DNA of 64,000 bases, from contig MU270026.1 in the NCBI GenBank assembly GCA_021432635.1, positions 337,311 to 401,310 of the forward strand, read 5' to 3'. The stretch is from Thozetella sp. PMI_491 (taxonomy: Eukaryota; Ascomycota; Sordariomycetes; Chaetosphaeriales; Chaetosphaeriaceae). The translations under genes were made by a program, and so were the position numbers. How positions within the stretch are numbered: position 1 is the stretch's first letter; every line of letters begins with the position of its first letter. The notes under the pieces were generated by a model. The model did not search any database. It was not told where the DNA came from and saw only the letters and a list, made by a program, of their open reading frames with translations. Shown in pieces: positions 46,000 to 58,115 of the stretch.

Positions 46000-47888
46000 C
46001 TATTGTACATCTGGCTCGCGCTCCCATAATCTTCTTAACTCCTCTGCCAGAAACACGGTCCTCCTGCCCGTGCGTAATTGACAGTCCTCAATCAGTTCTA
46101 GCGTCCTCAGCTTCATGTGCACCTTATCCATGACCAGACCTGCAATGTACAAACACTGGACAGAGACTAGGCTCCATGCGTTTGGGATCCCTGCATTTGC
46201 TACCAAGAATATCTCCTCGCATGACTTTGCGATTTTCTGGCGAAGGTTTAGGAAAGAGTAAATGCCCAGGCCGCCAGGCTTCGGTGTAGGGGGCGGACGG
46301 TTGATAGAAAGAATAATGTTGCAGGCATGATATGCCTCGTGAGCAATGGCTACAAGAGGTTAGAGTTGGGATCGAGACTGGACAGGTGTGCAATAGACGT
46401 ACCGCTTTGCGGGGAGAGGAACCATGTGCATGAGGACCCGTCCGGGGCAGAGTTGTCCAGCGGGAAACACGCCATACTGGGTGGAAGCTTGACCTTCCAA
46501 TCCTCCAGCGCCTTCTCGAGAACTACTGCTTTGGCGTTTCGGGCACGGGCCCAGTCCGCATCATCTTGGAGGCACTGGTCGGGATCATTGAAGTAGCTAA
46601 CACATTGGCCCAAGATGAAGAGCACGCGGTTCGCGATATCTTCTACCGGAAGATTGTCGAACGACTCCACCTCTTTGGGCTTCCAGTAGGTCTCGTCTAT
46701 CGACATCCTCCGTCCGCTCTTAAGAGCAATCCAAATCGCATGCCTATACCATGTCCAATAGCAGGCACCACGGACTCCCTCCATATCGCCGTGGATATGT
46801 CGCGACTGAAGGATTGCAGCCACGCCTTTGAGATGAGAGCCCATCGACTCACCAATGACGTCTAGCATCTCATAGCTAAGAGCATGGTCAGCATAAGGAG
46901 GCTATGTTTGGTTAAGGTACCATACGTAGACAATATGACACATGCGGCAAGCACTTCGTCGCTATGTGCATACTGAGGCTGCAACAGGAGCGCGCTGATG
47001 GCATTGAGCGCGAGCTGATAGTAGCGTACTTCGGCACCTTCGTGTGCTACGGAGAAGTCGCTCATGCCGGCCAACGACATCTGCTTCGCGGAAAACGCGA
47101 GGCACGCGTGGAGCAAAGGTGGACATTGGAGGGCGAGGACCGGGACCGTCCGGAAGAAGGGCCGGTCGTGCGAGAAGGAATCGATCCAGTGCGATAAGTT
47201 CTCGACGTAGTTGCGAAAGATGAAGGCCTCGGCCTCCGTCAGCGTAAGCCTCTCGCGGACGCGCAACACGGGGGACAGCGGCGGAAGGGTGTCCAACTGT
47301 GTGCCGTGGGGCGTCACTCCCTCGACATGAAGCATCCCGAGTGCCGGAATGTGCTGGCCATGTTGGTCTTGATGGTCCGCCCACCTCTCAGCGCCGCTTA
47401 GGAGAATTGAGTCTATCGTCATAAGGCCAGGCGACAACGGCGTGCCCGCAGACAAGGGCGGGTGGGCGCCTGCCACCGACGCCGGAGGACATGACTCCGT
47501 CGCCGGGGTGTGAAGACCGGCTTCTAACGTCGTCGTTTCCTCCAGAAGCAGTGGATCTATCGTGTCCACTGTAGGACGCTTAGGTGTCCGAGCCGCAGGA
47601 GAATGGCTCGGGCTTGCACCAGCACCGGGGGACACTGGTGTGTGCGCGGACTTCTCCCGCCTAGGCACGGGTTCATCGTAATGGCATTGCCTATGCTTCT
47701 TGCCGCAATTGGCACACGTCGGCTTCCCCTCGTCGCACTTGACATGTCTTTTGCGGCATGTTCGGCTATAGAGCTAGTCAGGCGCCAGGTCACGTACAAA
47801 GGGCATTCAATATCTGCTAGTTCTGCACTCACCATCCGGTGGTAACCCGAAGCCTTCGCTGCCGAGCTCGAGCGCCAGCCTCGCTCAT
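46000..47888 (-). CDS. Zn(II)2Cys6 transcription factor with fungal-specific TF domain
   Basis: Four exons, 47888-47833, 47765-46926, 46875-46403 and 46349-46000, encode 572 residues. The first intron lies right at the first zinc ligand; splicing gives GCRTCRKRHVKCDEGKPTC and onward with cysteines at 19, 22, 29, 36, 39 and 46, spacing C-x2-C-x6-C-x6-C-x2-C-x6-C. A Pro/Thr-rich linker follows, then the helical middle homology region (LTEAEAFIFRNYVENLSHW, HACLAFSAKQMSL, the join VILSTYEMLD, GACYWTWYRHAIWIAL), typical of fungal-specific TF domain 2 (PF11951-like). It is a nuclear DNA-binding regulator; target genes are not shown by position. Confidence 0.93.
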
Positions 47889-48598
47889 GGTATCCAGCAG
47901 GGCACGTGCGGGAATGCAACGCGATCCTCAACGAAGACTGACAAAGTTCGAGCCGAATGCAACGAGTGGAATCGCAGGAGAAATCGGAGCCACGGCCCTC
48001 CATAGCCGTACTTCAGAGTTGTTAAGGCGTAGGGATGAGCGCTACCCCCGCTTCCCCAGCCTTTTACCCCCGCGGCTCCAGGGGTTCCTCCAGCCGGAGT
48101 CGACGTGCTCCCCGTGGAGTGGTGACTGGGTCATGTGGAGTTTAGTAAAATTGAAGCGTGTAAGAGAAAACTCGGCACGAGTTTGTGGGGGCATCGCGAC
48201 GCCCTATTGGTAGCGCTGACTCGCGTGTTGAGCTTTTCGGGGCAGCAAAGCATCATGCGCAGGGGCAGAATAGGAGCCGCAGGTGCCAGATCAAGCCATT
48301 ACTTGCCTTGTCCCACCGCTCCGAGTGCTCTAGTCCAGGACTTCCTGGTCTTTGCAGCACGAAAAGTGGAGTCTAGTGCGAAGCCAAAGCTCGGCACGAG
48401 TTTGTGGAGCTCAACTCGTGTCGAGTTCTTCGACTGGTATATAAAGAGGAAGGAAGAAAGAGAAGGATATGTAACGGCGTTGAAGGTTCTATATCAACAC
48501 ACGCCGGCAGAAATATTTAAGATCTAATCGCTATGATACACTCTATAGGCACAGCCCTTACCAAGCCAATTATCCGCAGCCTGGCACCCTAGTCGCCC
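47889..48598. other. Intergenic region with short direct repeat
   Basis: An 18-bp direct repeat CTCGGCACGAGTTTGTGG occurs at 48171-48188 and 48390-48407; similarity extends upstream as a degenerate GTGGAGT-TAGT block in both copies. Between and after them open frames exist (for example 48135-48527) without family character. Confidence 0.55.
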
Positions 48599-50950
48599 CT
48601 AGAGGAACACGACCGCCCAGATCGAAAGCAGCAGTGCCGCTGGAACCGAAGCTATCCTTTTCCCAACGGCTGCGGCGTTCGCTGTTTGGGTCGGCTTGGA
48701 CGCTGATGTGGTTGTGCTAGCTGTAGCGTTCCCGCTGCCGTCCAGCAGGGCCTCAGTTCCGTCGGCCAGCTTGTACCCGATAAGGATCCAATCCTTTGTA
48801 ATCGCACTGCCGTTTGCGAACATGGCTGTCTGCACCGGATCGCACGTTTCAAAGATATCCCAGAAGTAGCACTTCACATCCTTCTCGTGAAGCACAGGGA
48901 CCTGTTGACTAGTCGGTGCCGAGCTGTTGCCTGCTGTGGCATACACAGATGCGGTGCTGTTTCCGCTCGGGGAATCGATGGCGACTTTGCCTGTTGCAAC
49001 GTCCTGGTTAAACATGACGCGGTTGAAGATCTGGTAGGCTGTCTCTGGCTGGTAGTAAGGAACTGCATTGTCGCAGTCAGTATATATGCTTGGCCAGGGA
49101 TGAAACAAGGTGAGGAGGAGACGGGTTTGTAGCGGGGAGCCGGCGTACCTTCGTGTCCTGCCTGATAAACTCGCGAGAAGGACAGGTTCCCGTACTGCCG
49201 CACCACACCACCGACATAGGAGGCGTTTGTCTCAATGTTCGCGTAGCCAGCCTGCTTGAAGCTAGCCGAAATTTTCGAGTTGATGGCTGTGCTAATGGCT
49301 TCGCCACCAAACCCTGAGGAGCGTTGTCAGTATAAAAAGCATGTATATCCCTCTAGGGTCGGTATATAGATGCCTCACAGTTGCACTGGTAGTCCCGATC
49401 GCCATACATGAGCGCAACCTTGGCCCCCCGGTCCAGAAGCCGCCCAAGGATGGCAAGGTTGCTTCCCTTCACGAAATCTCCAGCGAGAATGAATTCTAAA
49501 TCATGAGTTAGTTTAATGGCATCCAATACCAATACCATCCCTAGTTGTCTTCTATGGTCGTACCTTGTGAAATAGCCGCCGAGTTACCCGTGAAGTTAAG
49601 GGGTACACCAAGAGCCTGCTGGACCTCGGCCGTGTTCAGATAGCCAGCAGCCCACTTGGGTGGGAACGACTGGGTCGCGGGTACAGCAATATCAAAGTGG
49701 TAGCCCTGTGGATTTGCAAATCTAATTAGCCAATGCCCCCGGGCCAATATTAATGATTGGTCGACTCACTCCGTATGCCAGTTGACCTAGCAAGTTCTCA
49801 CCCGCGACGTTTTCGAAGCAGAATTTATACGCCCCCAGGCAGGCCAAGTTCACGTCGCTATTGTTTCCCCAGCCCTGCGGATCAAGCGAGTCGACCATGC
49901 TCCGGCAGGTTCTAGTCATGTTAAGACACTCAGGCACAGCTGCGACTGCCGCTGTGTACGCCGAATCGTTGAATACCCGGATACCATATGTGTTGTTGAC
50001 GGCCATAACGGGGTACATCGGCATTTGCGTCTCGAGATCGATGCAGGCATTGACAAGTCCCAGCGTGTCGAGGTTCAGGACAGTGGCGTTGAGAGGCAGA
50101 TCCCCGGAGCTAAGGCGGTCGTTTTGCTTGTTGAAGTAGTCGGCATAGGTAGGGCCGTAATGCCCGCCGTAGGACTCGGCCCAGATGCTGTACTTGCCGT
50201 CGGCAGGCTTGTAGCCAGGAAATCTGTAGGCACGTAGTGTCAACAGGGGTGTGACTGTTTGAACGGCATTAGTGGGCCAGGGGAAGTGAGCACATACTCT
50301 TGCATCCAGACCTGCATGAAGTGCCACATGGCGGCAGCCGTAGCTACGGTGCTCTTGGGTGCTAGGGTAGAGTTTTGGGACGAAAAAACGCCCGAAATGA
50401 CTGTCGAATTTGTAGAAGAGCTCTTCCCGACCGTGAATGGTGACTTGGGCTCGTTGATAGTGCCGTTGATCAATGTGTCATACGAGAAGCCCGTCTGCAC
50501 CGGTTGATCGACGTATAGCATGTTGACCTGGTCATTCCACGACCACGGGTTCAGCGACGTGTCCTTGGAGTTCGAAAGCACCACGCAAGGCCCGTTCTCT
50601 CCCACTGCAGCCGGAGACGATGGCGCCCCGGGCCCGCCTTGAAGCCATAGCGTAAGCGGTGCGTTTTGGGGGTTCTTGCGCGCCTCGAAGAACCAGAACC
50701 AGGTATGAACCTCGTAACTGCGGCCCTCGGCCGGTGCCGGTGGTAAGTGGATGTAGCCGCTGTACGCCTTGACTCCGTCCGTGGTCTCGCATATCCTCGT
50801 CTCCTTGTACGAGACGGATGCGCCTGGGTAGACGGTCGAGTTGAGGATGGTGAGCCCCTCGGGTGCTGGAGGCGCTTGGGCGTAGGTGGCGGCGATCAAA
50901 GAAGGAACGCAACCGATCCAGCGTAGGCTGGATCTAAGAGAGTAAGGCAT
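48599..50950 (-). CDS. GPI-anchored serine carboxypeptidase (S10)
   Basis: Six exons, 50950-50298, 50223-49770, 49705-49564, 49495-49379, 49313-49149 and 49062-48599, sum to 665 codons, 664 residues. A signal peptide ends near YAQA. The triad is intact: AESYGGHYGP with Ser about 235, YGDRDYQCNW with Asp about 451 and QAGHEVPYYQPE with His about 509, the last two formed across splice sites. LWLQGGPGAPSS is the oxyanion loop and WSWNDQVNMLYVDQPVQTGFSY the following block. A Thr/Ser-rich stalk and hydrophobic C-terminus (VPAALLLSIWAVVFL) are a GPI signal, so the enzyme is probably on the cell surface, trimming peptides from the C-terminus. In-frame ATGs lie upstream, but 50950 gives the best signal peptide. 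Confidence 0.93.
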
Positions 50951-53032
50951 GGCGATATTTGTAGAACGAAGGAAGTGGGGAATCAACAAGTGCAGTGAAG
51001 AAAGGCGAGTCGGCCGAGCCGTCAACATCAAAACTAGGACGGGAACATCACGAAATAAATACTAGGAGTACGCGACAATCCATGGAGTAGCCGCGTATTG
51101 CCAAGCAGACTGCCTGCTTTCATTTGCGCTATACTTGATCCTTGTTCGGGGGCTGCTGCTGCTGCTGAGCCGCCTATGGTTCCCGATTCGTACAAGGCGG
51201 GGGACATGGAGCTGGAAGTTGGATATAGGGCGTAGGGCGAAACCGCGCCCGTAAGCTGCGCCTTCTGTGGGGCTATCCCGTCTTTGCCCTGCCTCGCCTG
51301 CTTGGCGGCTTCATAACCTCGGGGCTAAGGTGTCTCAAAATCGACCAAAAAATTCCACCGTGTGCAAGATCGACAGCTAGGTGGCCTATACAGGGTGCGG
51401 CCGCGGCGCAGACGAAATGCTGTGCTGGTTGCCGTAGCTGAGCACTCGCTCTGTTTGGCTGGCTCGGGCTTGCCCCACAAACCCACCGTGTAAGCTCCCT
51501 GGTTTCGCCTAGTTGGCGATGAGGAGCCAGGCAGCTACAGCCGCAGCCTGATGGGATTATTTCGGGTGGCCTATTACCCAGGTCTTCACGACTCTGGTTG
51601 AATCCTTTTGACGCAGGTACCCGGGCTCCCGATTTCCACACATCCCTTTCACTCCAATGAGAGGCATGGCATATTGCTCCATCTGGGCTTACAAAAAAAA
51701 AAGGATCCACAAACTTTACTCCCCCAAGGTGCACAGATTCCAGGTGCATGGGCTTTGAGATCGGAGTAAATATCAAGACGGCGAGCAGCCGGCGCACGTC
51801 CGTCTATGTGGCCCCCGCGTGGCCGATCCGGGGCAACACGGCAATACGCAGGGACCAGAGGTAAACAACACGGCGCTGGCCGGTTTTTTTTTCCCTCAAT
51901 CCTCTGGAGTAAGCGCCATATACTGATCCTTCAGAATAATATAGATAATTACTGTCCACGGGATTCGCGAAGCAAGCACAAGTTGACCACGCGGCGAAAC
52001 GGCCCCCTTTCAGCAAAAGAACGCAAAATATGTTACGCACGACAGCACACGCGCGAGATATGTTCACGAGGGCAACGCCGAGTCAAGCATTTCTCTGCTA
52101 AGCCAATAAAACCTACCTTGATCCCCATTGGACGTGGCGAAATGTCGGCCTCCTTTAGACACTGCAGACACCGCAAATGCCCGCCGGGACGAGGAAGGCC
52201 CAGTTAGGATAGCCGAAGCCGCGGGGAGCGAAGGGGTCCTTAGGCATAGGGGCAAGAACGCGTGGACGGGCCGAGTCAGTCACCGCCTGGTCAGTGGTCA
52301 ATCAGAATGGCAGCTTCCACGTGCCGCACGTCCACTCTTGTGACGATGCCGCTAGTCGAGATGAACCAGTGTCCTGTGCCCAGTTTAAGTTGTCTTCTAG
52401 GCTCGCACTTCGGGTCATACTACCCGCCCGTCCTTGCCGACTGGCGGGGTTGGGAGAAATGCCCCTTAGCAGCTCACGTCGTTCAGTCGGATTCGGGTGT
52501 CTTGCGTCGCCCCTTTCTTAGCAGCCAGGAGGCGTCCGGCCGCCTAACACCGCTCGCCACCCGATTCGTCGCGCGATATCTCAAGCTGCCTTGTGCGGGT
52601 TGTGCACAGACGAGCACGGTCGGCGAGCTAGTATGGTAACACACGCGATCGGCCTCCGGGGGGCGCCGGCGGTCGACGGCCATGCCCGAACCGGCCTAGC
52701 GGTGCGGCAGCGAGTTGCCCAATGCGTGTTTTGTGCAGATATCACGGTGCAGCTTAATTGTGATCACAACGCCATCTGAACCGCCGCCTAATTAGGGTGC
52801 CGCTGTGCGTTCGGACGGTTGACACTCCTCCACCTGTAGCGCCTTCCGGCGTGGAGAGGGGTGTCCAGCCTGGCGCGTGCCGTGTCACTGTTATTCCACT
52901 TCAGCACAGGCAGCGCGCTACGGCGAGATTAAAAGAAGTCACCCGTCCTCTCGAGTATGTGCACAGAGGGTTTCCTACGTCTACTCCCCATCGCGCTCTC
53001 TTTTCCGCCGCGTCGATGTCGCACCCAGAGCC
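50951..53032. other. Divergent intergenic region
   Basis: About 2.1 kb between the carboxypeptidase and the receptor gene, likely carrying both promoters. It includes A-run and T-run tracts near 51691-51700 and 51884-51892. Frames are short and unlike proteins. Confidence 0.45.
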
Positions 53033-55296
53033 ATGCGATCGCTGCCAACTGCCCTCGTCTTGGCCGGAATATGGTGGCTGCAGAGCGTGGAGGCCCAGCT
53101 TGATGTGGCAACCAAGATCCTGAACGGCTCCCCTGCGTGTGCTGTGAGACATCCCCAGCTCCCCTGGCTCGACAAAACCGGCCGTCGACTGACACAAAGG
53201 CAACTGCCTTTCTAGCTTCCCTGCATCACTGGCATCATTACCGGTGGGGTGTGCTCCATTGACAGCATTGCACCATGTGTCTGTACAAACATCACAATAC
53301 AGGCCAACTTGTCCATGTGTGTGCAGCAGAGCTGCATGTTTGGAGACCAAGTTCGTGAGTGTTCTCTTGAACATCGCACCGCCGTGCTGGCCCTGCCGCC
53401 GATACCCCGCTGACACAGTCAACTGTGCTACAGGCTCTGCCAAACTAGAGACAGATCTTTGTGATACATATCCCAAGGAGGTGAAAACGGATAGCATAAC
53501 AATCGCCTCTATCGTTGGGACCGCGGTCGTCTTTCCCGCGGTAGGGTTGCGCATCTTTACGCGATTGTATCTGACGAAAAGACTTTGGAGCGATGACTAC
53601 TTGGCGCTGGCTTCAGCAGTAAGTTCTACTCCGGAGATATTATTCCGTCCTTCCTCCCATCGCTCACATGTCGTGTCCTCGATATAGGCTGCCCTGCTAG
53701 CCACTGTTGCCATTTCATTTACGAGTGAGTCCCGTCATGCCTCTTGATTTGTCAAGCTGCTCCTGACCCTCCTCCTCCTCAGCCGCCGACTTGGGGATCG
53801 GACAACATTACTGGAACGTTGACCCCAATGTGGGCATCACTCTGCTGCAGGTATGCTGCTCTAGACCTCAGCCTGCCACAACGCTCTGCCACGCATCTAA
53901 CCCAAGACACAGCGCTTCTATGTCGTGCAAATCCTCTATGTCGTTATCGTAAGCTTGTCGAAGCTTACGATTGTGCTGTTTCTTACGCGGCTCTTGCAAA
54001 CCCCTCGGTTTCAGCTCCTCTCCAAATACGTATCCATATTTTTAATCGTGAAGGGCACCGTCTTTGCCCTCCTTGTCGCCTTCCAATGTAACCCTATATC
54101 GGCAGTCTGGGATCTTACCATACCGGGCGCAAAATGCATAAGCCTTACGGCGCTCGGCATTGCAGGAAGTGTAGTCACCATCTCAGATGATATAATTATT
54201 CTGCTGCTCCCCTTGCCGTGGATCTGGAATCTGCAACTCGAGCTACGAACGCGCCTCGGTCTGGCCTTCATTTTCAGCCTGGGATCGTTGTAAGTCTTCG
54301 CTCACCCACGCCAGTGGCATCACCTCAGAAGTTCTGACCACTCGATAGCGCTTTCGTGACGAGTATGATTCGTCTCAAGTATATGATCACGTTTTCTAAA
54401 TCGTTCGACCCTACATGTAGGCTCCCCGGCTTCCTCTCCTTCTCCTGTATGCGACCAGAACTAACGGTTTCACCCCAGGGGATTACGAGGATCTAATTCT
54501 CTGGTCTCTCATTGAGGAAATTTCTGTCCTGCTTTGCGGCTGCCTGCCGGCTCTCTGGCCGCTGTTGAAGATAATATCTCCAAGCATCTTTGGACGCTCG
54601 CGCCTGGGGAATTCAAACAATTCGCAAGGATCTGTCTTCTCGAATTTCACCAACTTTTCCTCCAACTTTTCCGGCTTCTCCAAACACTTACCGTGGCGCA
54701 GCGGGCGTTTGTCAGCCATATTCAACAAGGTCTATAAGCCGAATGTCGTCACCAGAGACGAGAACCCGCGCCGAAGCCAGGCCCAGATGCCGCGCGAATC
54801 CATTTTCTCCAATTTCCCCAAGCACAGGTCATGGACTTTGTCGGTTGTTATCGAAAAGTTCTACAGACCGAACCCTGCAACTGCCGAAGTCGACGATGCT
54901 GTAGAGAGAGGGGAAGGAGACAAGTCCCACACATCCGTTCTCGCGAGCGTCCCCGAAGCCCCCGAGCCTGCGCCGCCGCGCAACAGGCGCCTATCGGTCA
55001 TCTTGGATACTGTGTATAAAGGCAATACCGGTGCCTCGCAAAGCGATGATGCCTTATACCGAAGCCAGGAGAAAAAGTCACGCGCATCTGTCTTCTCTAC
55101 CCTTTCTAACCACGTGCCGCGGAGTGGGAAGTTGTACAAGGCCAATCCTGCAGCGACCGAAAGCAACGATGCCTTGCATAGCGGCCAGGGGGTAGATACT
55201 CCCCCAGTCTCGCGAGACGGGTCGCATTTCGACGATCCGGATATTGAGCTTGGACATCTGCAGAGACCAGAGTCTAAAAACGCCTCTAATAGCTGA
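53033..55296 (+). CDS. CFEM-domain PTH11-type receptor with repeat-bearing tail
   Basis: Eight exons, 53033-53143, 53216-53354, 53434-53618, 53688-53724, 53783-53850, 53913-54289, 54349-54416 and 54479-55296, sum to 601 codons, 600 residues. A signal peptide is followed by a CFEM domain with exactly eight cysteines (residues about 35-95, including LPCITGIITGGVC and APCVC). Seven spans follow with SAT4/rhodopsin-family words: RLWSDDYLALASA, LGIGQHYWNVDPN, VSLSKLTIVLFLTRL, FQCNPISAVWD, VVTISDDIIILLLPLPW and SFDPTWDYEDLILWSLIEE. This is the CFEM-GPCR-like architecture of PTH11, a surface-sensing protein in the rice blast fungus. The cytoplasmic tail of about 200 residues carries four degenerate repeats, listed separately. 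Confidence 0.93.
54640..55190 (+). repeat. Four degenerate repeats in the receptor tail
   Basis: Units of about 40-50 residues share a pattern: Ser-Val/Ile-Phe-Ser, basic residues, then R-x-L-S-x-I, a Tyr-Lys/Arg-x-Asn core (YKPN, YRPN, YKGN, YKAN) and an acidic Asp-Ala stretch before the next unit. The DNA units are well diverged, so the duplication is old. They may be docking or phosphorylation sites on the cytosolic side. Confidence 0.65.
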
Positions 55297-55935
55297 CAAC
55301 CCGCCTCGCGATGAATTGGCCACGATAGATATCGATGGGAATATGCCCAAGGGGTCAGATATGGCTTCTCTTCTCTTTTCCCCTTCTCTCCACCTCGACC
55401 CTCTTCGGCGTGCTGAAGAAAGTGTCACAGGCGAGTGTGTGATGACGAGTGAACGTCTACGGGGGTTTTTATGGGCGGAAACAAGGACTTTATGGAGTTT
55501 AAGGAGGTTCACAGCCTGCCTCCAGGTTTCTAGGCGACTACATTTGAGCAATGGAGTGGAAGTGCACTCACGAGTTCTCCCACCAGTTGAGAGTGTGACG
55601 CCAACAAGGCGTCGGGGTTATCGGTTATCAGTGAGCAGCATGTTCTCTATAGTACAGATGTGCAGGTGGCTGAGAGAATGCGCCTGTCACGTCTGAATCG
55701 GCTAGTGCAATTATTTCTCTTAGCGCAGAGCGATTGTTTACTGTTCGAAGACAATGTACCATTGTATGAATAGAGGTATAAGAAATTATTCATGCCTGTA
55801 ACAGTTGTAGACTGCGCCTACACACCATTAGCAAGCCGGAACTGGTATCCATACATGTATATCTCATGACTATCGGCCGAGGATATGCACAAGGTATGCT
55901 TCATAAAAGTTATATATAAAGTGCAGGGCGCATTA
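55297..55935. other. Convergent 3' region
   Basis: Lies between the receptor stop and the oxidoreductase stop on the opposite strand. AT-rich near 55760-55930. No gene seen. Confidence 0.4.
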
Positions 55936-58115
55936 TCAAGCCGCCGTCCTACATAGCCTGCCGTTGGTTGTGGGGAAGTACGGGATCTGCCCTTCTACCT
56001 CCCAGTCTTCGGAACCGACAGCCGTCTTCGCATAGAAGACGCTGAACGGATCGTACTTCTTCTTGAGTGCCAGAAGACGAGGATAATTGGAACCGTAGAA
56101 GGCGTCTTGCCAATTGGGCTCGTTGATGTCACCCTCGTTCAGGTACGCCCCACTGCCCGGGGTCACGTCGCGCCACGGCTGAATGAAGCCCACAAGCGCC
56201 TTGCTGTTGTTGGCGATAGTCTCGACGCTCGCTCCCTCCACCCACGGATTCGCCATCTGGGCGAACAGCGTCGTGGTGCGCCACGCGGGGTGCACCGCGT
56301 TGTCCTGGTAGAGCGACGGGTTGGCGGCCGGTGCCACTGCAGTTCCCAGCAAACGCCCATTCATCTCAAGGGACCGGCGGATCGCGGCTCCCGTCGTGTT
56401 TCGCAAGGCCGGGTCGGCGAAATTAGCCCGTGGGAACAGGCGCGACGTCGTGTGGATGGTTGTGCCGCCGGCGGACTCGCCCGTGGGCGGGAAAGTCGGC
56501 ACGAAGGCGCTCCACACGGACGGATACTCGGCGTAGGTAGTGGGCGGCTCAGGGATGCCAAGGGCGACAAACTGGGCAAATAGTGGCGCCAGGTGTGCCT
56601 TTAGCTGGGCTGCGTTCATGTTGTTGGCCCAGTGCGTCGTCATGGCTAAGGTGCAGTTGCCTGGCTGCGTGGGTGTGACGCAAGTCAGGCGGAAGTAGGT
56701 ATAATGACCCGCATCGCCGTTGCGGACGATACTCTCCCAGAAGGCGTCGACCGCCCTCCAGAAGGTCTCGGTCGAGATGTTGGCAGCAGGGTTAGACGTC
56801 GTGATGTTCCAGATCGCGGTCGCGACCGGCACCTTGGGGTGCGCGGCAATGATTGCTGAAGTAACTACACCGAAAGTGCTGCCGCCGCCACCGCGCATTG
56901 CCCAGTACAGGTCCGGGTTGACATCGGGGCTCGCCGTCACGAAGCGCCCACTGGGGAGGACCACTTCAAGCGAGAGGACCTGGTCTGCACCCATACCGAA
57001 CACGCCAGCAATGGGGGAGTGGCCGCCTCCGGCCGAATAGCCACCAGCGAGACCGACAGTCTATACAAGTTAATAATTATATCTCTGGGGTCGTCTATCA
57101 GAAATGGGCTCGTGTCTTACCCTGCCGATACCACCCACCACGCTCAAGTTGCGGGCGTCAGCCTCCTGGTACATTTGCGCGGCCTCGATTCCCGCACCGA
57201 CCTTGAAGGCCGGTCCGCTGTAGGATCCCTGTGAGTAGTTCTCGAGAAAGCGGACATCGCGCAGCCAGTTAGTGTAGATGGAAAGCGCACCTCCGCCTGT
57301 GGACTTGGCGAGGAAATCATGGCCCTTGTTCTTGACTACTAAGCGCAGATTCAGATTGCGGGCAAAGTTGACTGCTAACTGAACCTGAGCCACGTTCGTG
57401 ACGTTCACCACGTAGACTGGGAAGCCTCCAACGGTGCAGTTGCCGCCGGGCGCGTTGAGGGGCAAGCAAGTCCGTCCTTCATAGAGCGGCTCGATCACGC
57501 TCGCCGGGTCATCAATGCTATCACTGGTCAGCACCTGCCACTGACTTTGTCATCTGGACTTACTGAAAGCGAGGGCTTTTCCAATTAGCATTGATGATCG
57601 CGCATTGCGTGTCGTTACGCACACTGGGCCAGTCATCGAAGCACGGCGCGGCCAAGGGCACTGTTTTGACGAGCGCACCACCCAGTAGGAGGTCGAAGAT
57701 GTCCCATACCAGGTCGGCAGGCCAGCCCGGGGTTCCGGGCCAGGCCTTGCAAGCGGTCGTGGTCCGGCGGCGAGCCGAGGACGAGGCCGAGTCTGCGAAT
57801 TCAAACTGGTCGACGCCCGAAAGACCCACGTCGGTCAAATTCGCAAGCACGCCGTCCGTCAGCTGAGAGGTCTCGAACTCGAAGTAGTCGACGCTGGAGT
57901 CAGTCGAATCCGGGGCTACCACGGCCAGAGCCGGAGCTAGCGTGTCACCATCGGCGGCTGTCAAGCCGCGAGTCAGCACACGGTTCCACAAGCGAGAGCG
58001 GCAGGGCGTTATACTTACGGACGGCGTCGCCGCGCAGCCGAATGGTGTATCCGGAGGAGAGGGCAATCAATGGGGTGAATGCGGTCCAGACGAGGGCCCG
58101 GGTAAGGAAAGCCAT
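55936..58115 (-). CDS. Secreted FAD-linked oxidoreductase (berberine-bridge/VAO type)
   Basis: Four exons, 58115-58019, 57957-57564, 57517-57121 and 57060-55936, sum to 671 codons, 670 residues. A signal peptide (about 1-22) starts the chain. The PCMH FAD-binding fold shows LRLVVKNKGHDFLAKSTGGG, with His about 230 the probable 8-alpha FAD attachment, and the glycine-rich TVGLAGGYSAGGGHSP made across the third intron, then MRGGGGSTFGVVTS. The BBE C-terminal domain appears as NYPRLLALKKKYDPFSVFY. The usual Cys of bicovalent enzymes is not evident before the glycine block. Such oxidases act on carbohydrates or small metabolites and form hydrogen peroxide. The second intron is 46 nt with a nearby alternative acceptor, making two residues uncertain. 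Confidence 0.9.

Noticed and set aside
48135-48527. Plus-strand frame of 130 codons
   Set aside because: Contains the 18-bp direct repeat in frame, has no family character and lies in the promoter area of the Zn2Cys6 gene.
49077-49310. Minus-strand frame inside the carboxypeptidase
   Set aside because: It is an alternate frame over an exon; the S10 reading through QAGHEV is supported by the catalytic triad and phases.
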